Positions 1-5,398 of a stretch of DNA of 5,398 nt are shown piece after piece (the first letter of the stretch is position 1; each line of letters begins with the position of its first letter). The notes beneath the pieces were generated by a model that searched no databases, was not told the DNA's origin, and saw only the letters and a list, made by a program, of their open reading frames with translations. Both the position numbers and the translations under genes were made by a program. The stretch is taken from the NCBI GenBank assembly GCA_027031145.1, contig JALVEG010000055.1, positions 1 through 5,398 of the forward strand, given 5' to 3'. This DNA is from Saprospiraceae bacterium (GTDB taxonomy: Bacteria > Bacteroidota > Bacteroidia > Chitinophagales > Saprospiraceae).

Positions 1-660
1 TTCACTGCTGAGTTTTACTTTGGGTTCATTGCATTCATAAAGCATATATCTGAGAATTTCGGACAATTTCAGTATAACATCCGGAGTTTTATCCGATTTT
101 ATCAATGCCAGTGAATATACATTGTTAAGGGTATTAAAAAGAAAATGAGGATTAATTTGAGACCTTAAAAATTTCAGTTCGGACTGCATTATTTCCTTTT
201 CGAGTTTCTGTTTCTCTCTTTGAAATTTCAGCCATTCCACCAATATTTTAAAAATAGTAGAAGCCCCTGCAACAAAGAAAGTTGATAAAAATGTATAATG
301 AAGATTCAAAATGATCTGTCTCCTGTATGTATCATCGCCATAATGCAAAAGATATAATACCGCCCCTTTGATAGGAGTCAATAGCAATACCGATAATATC
401 AGTGCAATAATATATACCCTCAATGACCTTCCCTTGAGATACTTTGGAAAAAGATAGAAAAGATTGAAATATATTATGAATGCATAAAAAGCCACATTTA
501 CAGTCTCAATAATTATCGAAAAGGAATTGGAACCCGTATTCCTTTCAGGAATGATCGTCGCCAACAATATCATAGTCCAAAACAATACATGAAGCAATAC
601 CCCAATTGTTTTGTTATTGGTTTTAGTATAAATATGACTTTTCTTGTCTTTATTCCGCAT
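1..660 (-). CDS. LytS/YehU-type sensor histidine kinase, N-terminal 220 residues (3' end outside window)
   Basis: I translated the minus strand by hand from ATG at 660-658; the frame is open for 220 codons to the left edge. Hydrophobic stretches at about residues 19-37, 47-72, 82-104 and 118-140 suggest four membrane helices. A charged, probably coiled-coil linker follows (about 141-165), then the phospho-acceptor region of the His_kinase family (PF06580). Its signature is LRSQINPHFLFNTLNN (165-180), with the likely phosphorylated histidine at 172, followed by LSEILRYMLYE (199-209). Family members are usually about 340-350 residues, so the missing part should be the ATP-binding HATPase domain. 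Known relatives phosphorylate LytTR-type response regulators, whose gene is often the next one downstream; that would be left of this window. The stimulus is unknown. An in-frame ATG at 666-664 would add two residues. I chose 660 arbitrarily, since there is no Shine-Dalgarno sequence to decide and these bacteria often lack one. The family call is strong. Confidence 0.93.
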   Translation of the reverse strand, partial: MRNKDKKSHIYTKTNNKTIGVLLHVLFWTMILLATIIPERNTGSNSFSIIIETVNVAFYAFIIYFNLFYLFPKYLKGRSLRVYIIALILSVLLLTPIKGAVLYLLHYGDDTYRRQIILNLHYTFLSTFFVAGASTIFKILVEWLKFQREKQKLEKEIMQSELKFLRSQINPHFLFNTLNNVYSLALIKSDKTPDVILKLSEILRYMLYECNEPKVKLSSE

Positions 661-678
661 GCACATTAAATATTGTGC
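661..678. repeat. Imperfect inverted repeat abutting the kinase start codon
   Basis: The plus strand reads GCACATTAAATATTGTGC. Five outer base pairs (GCACA/TGTGC) are perfect and two of the four inner positions also pair. The repeat ends directly next to the kinase ATG at 660-658 and contains the alternative ATG at 666-664. It could be an operator for a dimeric regulator or a weak RNA hairpin over the translation start. In AT-rich DNA a repeat this short can also arise by chance, so function is only inferred. Confidence 0.3.
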
Positions 679-760
679 TGCTAATATAGCAAAACAAAAT
701 TTAACAGGTAAATTTTATAGATAAAATGAGGAAATGGATAGATGAGGGGGAGGAGGAATT

Positions 761-792
761 AAAAAAGGCTCCCATAGAGGAAGCCCTTTTTT
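761..792 (-). terminator. Rho-independent terminator of the large secreted-protein gene
   Basis: Read on the minus strand, an A-tract (792-787) and one bulged G (786) precede the stem arm GGCTTCC (785-779). A five-base loop (778-774), the partner arm GGGAGCC (773-767) and six Ts (766-761) follow. The seven stem pairs are continuous if one U-G wobble is allowed, and the flanking A and T tracts can extend the stem. The hairpin begins 24 bases past the TAG stop of the large gene. On the plus strand the wobble becomes an A-C mismatch, and no plus-strand gene ends here, so minus-strand use is favoured. Confidence 0.85.
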
Positions 793-815
793 ACATATGA
801 TAAAGATTGATGATG

Positions 816-3800
816 CTATTTAATGATCACCATCTTTTTATAACCAAAGCTCTCACCTGCTTTTAATTTGTATGTTAAAACTCCTGTAGTATTTAGTTCA
901 TTTTTATTAATTGAAATAATATTATGACCTTTTACTCCATTATCTTTAATCATTTTAACAATTTTTCCTGTTATATCAAAGATTGTTAAAGTGAATGTTG
1001 AATTCTCAGGCAAATCAAATCCTATTTCTGTTTTCTCACTAAATGGATTTGGTTCGTTTTGATATAACTTAAATAATGGTTTAGTATTTCTAAACTCTAA
1101 TTTTAAATTATTTATTTCAAGATTCTTCCCAACATATACTTCAGCACGTAATTTGTCAGGAGCGATATTCAATACATCTGATAAATTATTTTCAACTTTT
1201 GATTTTACATTTATTCTAAACAGTACTTCATTATCTTCAATATTAGTACCATTGGCATTATTCCAGCTAAATAGTAATTTATCACCTTTAATATTATAAT
1301 TACTATTATTTAGCTGTAATTTCCCCGGCACAATTTCTTCTACTACTAAATCAGGAATATCAAGAACTAACTGCATACCGTAAACATCTTTAAAGCTTTT
1401 TGCATAAAATACTAATTGATATTCATTGTTATCTTCAAGTTTAATATCATCAATTAACAGAGTTATATTATCAGCGTTTCTAGTTTCTATCCTGTTTGCT
1501 GAATAATTAACATCACCAACCTTTATAGCATAGAAATCCAAAGATGAAAGATTGTAATATTGATCGATATCAATCTTTTTGGCATTTTCTATCTCTTCTA
1601 AAGGTTTAGAAGAATTGATAAACTGATAATTTCTTGATATAGACAACCATGAATTATTAGTAAATCTATCTTTTGCACCTAGTAAGACCTTCCTTATTTC
1701 CAACAAATCAGAAGCTGATATTTTACCATTATTATTAGCATCGGCAGCAAGAAGTTTATATGGATCAGATATTTGTTTTATTCCTAAAATATATTTTTGG
1801 ATAATAACTATATCCAGTGTAGTTATACCTTCAAGGAAATTATTATCATTATAACCCGTAATACTAAAGCTTTGATCCAAATTTTCAAATGCATAATGTC
1901 CGTTAGCATCAGTTGAGGTATAATACCTGTTTTCTTCATTAGTTGCTTCAATAACCATATCGTTGAAAGCATGATTATCAATTGTACTTACAATTCCCTG
2001 AGCAGTTGAACTCTCACTACAATGATTGATATTCAATAATACGTTAGCAAAATCATAATTATTATCATCGCAATCACCATTTAATGCAAATTGATCCCAA
2101 ACATAAACTTGAATTGTCAGAGTTGCATTAGCATCATCAGTATAATCACATAGGAAAGTTCTTTGTGCAGTTCTCTCTGCCGGTAACCATGCATCAGCAG
2201 TACCATTCATGTAATTTGCTTCTGTACTGATAGCTCCCGTTGAAGGATCAAAGAAGTTTCTTCCGTATTTGGCATATTGCTTAGACCATTTTAATGGATC
2301 AACATCTAATGTAGGTAATACATCAGTATATGTAAAGTACAATTTTTCTTTCTCTGTACAGTTATCATAAGACGACAGACATCCAAAGTCACAGCCTCCT
2401 TTATCAAATGATCTTGCTTTTAATTCTACCATACCATTAAGCATGTTAGCAGTAGCAATATCTACCATTACTGGTGTTGGTGCTTTCTTATCTGCTATCG
2501 TAAAGTATTGGTTTTTGCTGTTTGCATTGCCACAACCATCTCCAACTGTCCATGTAACTCTATAGTTTCCAACCGGAAGCGGATCCAATATAATAATACT
2601 GGCATTTGCTGTATTATCAATATCATCTTTACTTCTACTTCCTTTTCTTCCCTGATCAGGTCTAGGTGTGTAGTTGTATGAATATTGTACTATTTCCCAT
2701 GTATCCATATTGGTTACAATATACTTCCACCAGAATTTCTGATCAATATTACAACTATCTGTTGCACTAGCTTCAAGTTTTACATCATAAGCATAACAAT
2801 CTGTTGTTGCTATACATTGATCCTCGACACTAATAGTTGGCGGAATAAAATCGGTTACCATTAAAATTTGTGTATATCTATAATAACCGTCTTCTACTAC
2901 TTGAGAACAGTTCAATTTTGTGCCACTAATAGCATCCACATTATCTTCAGCTCCCGTATTTTGCTCATATACACACCAGTCAATAACAGCCCATTCTCTT
3001 ACAATCTTATAACATGCTGTATCTACAAATGTAAATGTATCTTCATTTATTACTTCAGCAGTTACAACATTACATGGATTTTCATCCCATGTAGGTGTTT
3101 TATCTGAACTTACATTATTAGGACAATCTGTTTTCACATCCCGTGGAAATATAATAGTACAAGGATCAAATGGAATTGTGTTTTCAATATTGATCTTTTG
3201 CTTGCAAGAAGAAGTCAAACCACAATTTTCTGCAGTCCATGTTCTGATAATACTTGCACCACAAACTTCCATATCCCTTTTATCAGAATATTCCAAATTA
3301 ATATCACATACATTTATAACAGAAGGCCATAGTCTTGGATTTTCTTCCGGCTCAAGACTTTCTTCACAAGTTACTGTTAAATCAGGACAATCTAAAACAG
3401 GCGGCACTTTACATTCAACATGAACAATCGTCCAACAATCATTGTAATGACCATAAAGATCTCCACCTTCTTCCATCCTTGAAGGTTCAACCGGTCCTGA
3501 TCCCGGATCTACTTCAAAAACTCTCATAGTCGTCATTACGTCTTTATTGATATCTTCACAGCAATAATATACATCATCATCAAACCATGAATCAATTGTA
3601 GCAGTATTTGGATTATCATCTCCATTTAAACCGGTACAACCATTATCGTAGGTCAAATCATCACCGACTCTTAATGCTTTGAAGTAAACAGGATTACAGT
3701 TATCAAATGACCCTGAATCAAATTCATCGGCAAATAATTTTGCTTCTCCTTCGAAAGATAATGAAACCTGTTTATATTGTTTGCATGAAGCTATGGGTGC

Positions 3801-5398
3801 TAAGTTGTCAACTACATTTACGTTGAAAGAACAATATGTCTTATTTCCACAACCATCCTCAAATTTATATCTTACTTGGACATTAGCTCCTTTATCAAGT
3901 TTAGTTGCATATACGGAAAGATCTCCGTTTTCCAATGTTCCCGATATAGATAAAAATCCATTACCGAAAATTTCAGCATCAAAGCTTACATTTGAACAAT
4001 AATCATTGATCATAGCAGGAATAGGCAAAAATACATTTGCTTCGCATCCATATTGATCAGTGCCAACAGTGATATCTTCCGGACAGTGAATAATTTCCGG
4101 ACCTTGTCTATCTAATACCTCAATGAGTTGAGTATATTCAACCGGATTATTCTCTGATAATGGTTCGCATCTGTTTCTTACTGTCCATGTTCTGAGGATT
4201 TCATAACTACCATCACAAATACCTAATTGCTTATCTTCATAAGTAAAGGATAAATTGCAAAGTTCCTCCCATTCGGTAATTAATTCTCCATTTTGATAAT
4301 AAGGGTATCCAGAATTTTCAGGATCCAATAAAGAAGGATCTTTACTTACATCACTACATTCATAAACAATATTTTCAGGAAATACAATTTGTTCTAAGTC
4401 AAATGGAGAAATATAAATATGTTGAGTACAACTAACTGTTTGACCATCCTCATCTACTAAAGTAAATGTTCTAGCGACTTGAGCTCTTGGATCATTACAT
4501 GTTCCATTATCTTGATAAACATCCTCATAAGAAATATCCACATTGAGTTCGCAACTTAGAAGTTTTAATTCTCCTGTAGCCAATTTTCCTACTTCATTTA
4601 ATCTTAACGGATCTATGTTGCAATATATAGTAGTATCTGCCGGACATTCTATTTCAGGATCAATTTTCTTTAATATTATTATAGTCCCCATGCACTGATT
4701 ATTATAATCACCATCATAGACAACATACATTAAGGTGTCATTTATGTTTTCAGCTGTGACAAATGGGGATGTATCCAAGGTATCTCCATTTTGATACATA
4801 AGTATTACCTGATAGTCTTCATAACAACGATAATTGTCTCCTTCAAATAGCATATCCGGTAAGATCTCTGCTTCACAAGTTGCATCCAAGGATATATAAA
4901 CAAGATCATTACAAGCCAAATCAGCAATATCTACTTCATTTTCATGTACTTTAACATCAAATGTACATGAAGCGGTATTGCCTGCAGGATCATATATTAC
5001 TATCTCAACAACAGTATCACCAATTTCAAAATATGAACAAGGTTCGATTGAATATGTTGTATCTACAACCTCACAGTTATCAACAGCTAATTCTGGGGCA
5101 TAACATACTACTTTTCTACACTGACCACCATCCAAGTAAACATTAATATCTCCGGGACATATCACGACAGGATTTTCCGTATCAAGAATTGTAACATCAA
5201 AGTCGCAACTATCTACATTACCCGATCCATCTGTAAGAATATATCTCACAGTAGTTGTACCTACTTCAAAGAATCTTGTTATTTCTGTTGCAGGTTCAAC
5301 TTCTCCCGGTGAGTCAGGTACGTTAATATCATCTTCCGTAACAAATTTCAATTCAATGGTACCTTCTTTACAGTTGTCTATGAGTCTCGGATGAATCC
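816..5398 (-). CDS. Giant multi-modular HYR/dockerin surface protein with type IX secretion sorting domain (5' end outside window)
   Basis: The visible frame runs from the right edge to TAG at 818-816: 1526 residues, counted here from the first complete codon (5396-5394). No true start is inside. TTG at 5351-5349 could be read as a start, but the 15 codons before it continue an HYR module (LIDNC at residues 5-9). In order: about eleven Cys-rich modules (1-1126), a carboxypeptidase-regulatory-like module (1127-1185), a dockerin (1186-1241), a GDVN extension (1242-1305), a cohesin-like module (1306-1436) and a type IX sorting domain (1441-1526). The last domain implies export across the outer membrane by the PorU/PorV machinery and attachment to the surface or release. 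The HYR modules suggest adhesion or an extracellular structural role. The protein is rich in Asp and Glu, with 55 cysteines, all before residue 1127. No catalytic motif is visible; an enzymatic domain could lie in the missing N-terminus. The specific function is unknown. Confidence 0.95.
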   Translation of the reverse strand, partial: IHPRLIDNCKEGTIELKFVTEDDINVPDSPGEVEPATEITRFFEVGTTTVRYILTDGSGNVDSCDFDVTILDTENPVVICPGDINVYLDGGQCRKVVCYAPELAVDNCEVVDTTYSIEPCSYFEIGDTVVEIVIYDPAGNTASCTFDVKVHENEVDIADLACNDLVYISLDATCEAEILPDMLFEGDNYRCYEDYQVILMYQNGDTLDTSPFVTAENINDTLMYVVYDGDYNNQCMGTIIILKKIDPEIECPADTTIYCNIDPLRLNEVGKLATGELKLLSCELNVDISYEDVYQDNGTCNDPRAQVARTFTLVDEDGQTVSCTQHIYISPFDLEQIVFPENIVYECSDVSKDPSLLDPENSGYPYYQNGELITEWEELCNLSFTYEDKQLGICDGSYEILRTWTVRNRCEPLSENNPVEYTQLIEVLDRQGPEIIHCPEDITVGTDQYGCEANVFLPIPAMINDYCSNVSFDAEIFGNGFLSISGTLENGDLSVYATKLDKGANVQVRYKFEDGCGNKTYCSFNVNVVDNLAPIASCKQYKQVSLSFEGEAKLFADEFDSGSFDNCNPVYFKALRVGDDLTYDNGCTGLNGDDNPNTATIDSWFDDDVYYCCEDINKDVMTTMRVFEVDPGSGPVEPSRMEEGGDLYGHYNDCWTIVHVECKVPPVLDCPDLTVTCEESLEPEENPRLWPSVINVCDINLEYSDKRDMEVCGASIIRTWTAENCGLTSSCKQKINIENTIPFDPCTIIFPRDVKTDCPNNVSSDKTPTWDENPCNVVTAEVINEDTFTFVDTACYKIVREWAVIDWCVYEQNTGAEDNVDAISGTKLNCSQVVEDGYYRYTQILMVTDFIPPTISVEDQCIATTDCYAYDVKLEASATDSCNIDQKFWWKYIVTNMDTWEIVQYSYNYTPRPDQGRKGSRSKDDIDNTANASIIILDPLPVGNYRVTWTVGDGCGNANSKNQYFTIADKKAPTPVMVDIATANMLNGMVELKARSFDKGGCDFGCLSSYDNCTEKEKLYFTYTDVLPTLDVDPLKWSKQYAKYGRNFFDPSTGAISTEANYMNGTADAWLPAERTAQRTFLCDYTDDANATLTIQVYVWDQFALNGDCDDNNYDFANVLLNINHCSESSTAQGIVSTIDNHAFNDMVIEATNEENRYYTSTDANGHYAFENLDQSFSITGYNDNNFLEGITTLDIVIIQKYILGIKQISDPYKLLAADANNNGKISASDLLEIRKVLLGAKDRFTNNSWLSISRNYQFINSSKPLEEIENAKKIDIDQYYNLSSLDFYAIKVGDVNYSANRIETRNADNITLLIDDIKLEDNNEYQLVFYAKSFKDVYGMQLVLDIPDLVVEEIVPGKLQLNNSNYNIKGDKLLFSWNNANGTNIEDNEVLFRINVKSKVENNLSDVLNIAPDKLRAEVYVGKNLEINNLKLEFRNTKPLFKLYQNEPNPFSEKTEIGFDLPENSTFTLTIFDITGKIVKMIKDNGVKGHNIISINKNELNTTGVLTYKLKAGESFGYKKMVIIK
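819..1076 (-). other. Type IX secretion system type A C-terminal sorting domain
   Basis: The last 86 residues (1441-1526) open with LYQNEPNPFSEKTEIGFDLP, the standard start of type A sorting domains. They continue with TLTIFDITGKIVK and end with GVLTYKLKAGE and KKMVIIK. In studied Bacteroidota this domain directs periplasmic cargo to the outer-membrane translocon and is usually removed by the PorU sortase, which can attach the protein to lipopolysaccharide. The family call is very secure from the motif and its terminal position. Confidence 0.95.
1089..1481 (-). other. Cohesin-like beta-sandwich module (tentative)
   Basis: Residues about 1306-1436 contain YQLVFYAKSFKDVYGMQLVL, then VVEEIVPGKLQL, LLFSWNNANGTNI, EVLFRINVKS and LRAEVYV. 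The order resembles cohesin-type or similar all-beta domains: a 'GMQLVLDIP' strand, a V-x-x-I-x-P-G turn, an 'L-F-S-W' strand, then 'L-F-R-I-N-V'. It is free of cysteine. The similarity is judged by eye and is weak enough that another Ig-like fold is possible. Confidence 0.5.
1482..1841 (-). other. Dockerin type I-like domain plus GDVN-containing extension
   Basis: Residues about 1186-1241 form a two-repeat dockerin-like unit. The second repeat has a complete calcium loop, DANNNGKISASD (1219-1230), with D, N, N and D at positions 1, 3, 5 and 12. It is followed by the helix LLEIRKVLLG. In the first repeat (DNNFLEGITTLD, 1184-1195, then IVIIQKYILG) position 5 is Leu, so calcium binding there is doubtful. 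After it comes an extension (1242-1305) with NNSWLSIS and FYAIKVGDVN. As I recall, the same tail follows dockerins in many Saprospiraceae-type proteins. Cellulosomal dockerins bind cohesins; the partner here is unknown. Confidence 0.8.
1842..2018 (-). other. Carboxypeptidase-regulatory-like (or SdrD B-like) small beta module
   Basis: Residues about 1127-1185 of the large protein read AQGIVSTIDNHAFNDMVIEA, later YYTSTDANGHYAFENL. This is the usual pattern of a small prealbumin-like beta sandwich: G-x-V opening, a middle strand, then T-D-x-x-G-x-Y-x-F. Such modules commonly link repeats to a dockerin in secreted Bacteroidota proteins. It is also where the cysteines stop. Whether it is closer to CarboxypepD_reg or SdrD_B cannot be decided by eye. 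Confidence 0.65.
2019..5398 (-). other. Array of about eleven HYR-like and related Cys-rich modules
   Basis: Boundaries are approximate, by eye, in residues from the first complete codon. The modules are 1-72 (HYR, cut by the edge), 73-154 (HYR), 155-244, 245-332, 333-429, 430-530 (HYR), 531-663, 664-741, 742-849, 850-969 and 970-1126. The classic HYR pattern is clearest in the second: CPGDINVYLD, then DNC, then AGNTASCTFDVKV. Modules 245-332, 333-429, 664-741 and 742-849 share a CPxD/FPxD...C opening and an R-T/E-W/F-T/A core; the second and fourth end in YTQ-I-V-D. Modules 531-663 and 970-1126 share a third pattern. Such Ig-like folds usually act as spacers or adhesive units. Three modules fit HYR (PF02494) well; the others are relatives I cannot name with confidence. 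Confidence 0.8.

Noticed and set aside
695..735. Possible Bacteroidota promoter for the kinase (AAATTTTG at 702-695 on the minus strand, near the TAnnTTTG consensus)
   Set aside because: One consensus base is wrong and no TTTG element is found at the expected upstream distance. A promoter probably lies in 667-760, but I cannot place it.
751..756. AGGAGG on the plus strand, resembling a Shine-Dalgarno site
   Set aside because: No start codon follows at a usable distance, and Bacteroidota genes seldom rely on this motif. It is part of a purine-rich stretch.
726..800. Plus-strand 24-codon frame MRKWIDEGEEELKKAPIEEA... with an A-rich start context
   Set aside because: It could look like a small amphipathic peptide, but it runs straight through the terminator hairpin and its T-tract, lies antisense between two minus-strand genes, and I see no promoter for it.
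2868..4002. Several plus-strand open frames of 64-81 codons (2868-3107, 3178-3423, 3335-3529, 3781-4002)
   Set aside because: They lie entirely opposite the large minus-strand gene, whose frame shows clear domain motifs. Their translations show no recognisable domain and look like antisense readings of Cys/Asp-rich codons.
4961..5146. Plus-strand open frame of 61 codons
   Set aside because: It is antisense to HYR module coding sequence; the His/Gln-rich translation is what the opposite strand of this AT-rich coding DNA would give.
2019..5398. Tandem DNA repeats or recent duplication within the module array
   Set aside because: The modules are related only at the protein-pattern level. I saw no near-identical DNA repeats, and neighbouring modules differ in type and length.

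Overview
The window looks like a piece of a low-GC Bacteroidota chromosome. The large protein has a C-terminal type IX secretion (Por) sorting domain, hyalin-repeat (HYR) type modules and a Bacteroidota-style dockerin. Neither gene start shows a convincing Shine-Dalgarno sequence, which also fits. From memory, this combination of modules is typical of Saprospiraceae-like marine or sludge bacteria; the genus cannot be told from the sequence. Both genes are on the minus strand and both run off the window.

Positions 816-5398 hold the 3' part of a very large gene. At least 1526 codons are visible and the reading frame stays open to the right edge, so the true N-terminus and any signal peptide lie outside. 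Reading N to C, the product has about eleven cysteine-rich beta-sandwich-like modules, a short carboxypeptidase-regulatory-like module and a dockerin with a GDVN-containing extension. A cohesin-like module and the type IX sorting domain follow. No catalytic domain is visible. It is most simply a secreted or surface-anchored adhesive or structural protein.

Positions 661-815 are intergenic. They hold a good Rho-independent terminator for the large gene (761-792) and a short inverted repeat touching the start codon of the next gene (661-678).

Positions 1-660 hold the first 220 codons of a LytS/YehU-type membrane sensor histidine kinase. Its ATP-binding domain lies beyond the left edge. The terminator separates the two genes, so they are probably independent transcription units. 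Nothing visible shows that the kinase regulates the large protein.

I see no mobile element, RNA gene or CRISPR array. The part most worth pursuing is the large protein's module array, which contains recurrent module types that I cannot assign confidently to a named domain family.
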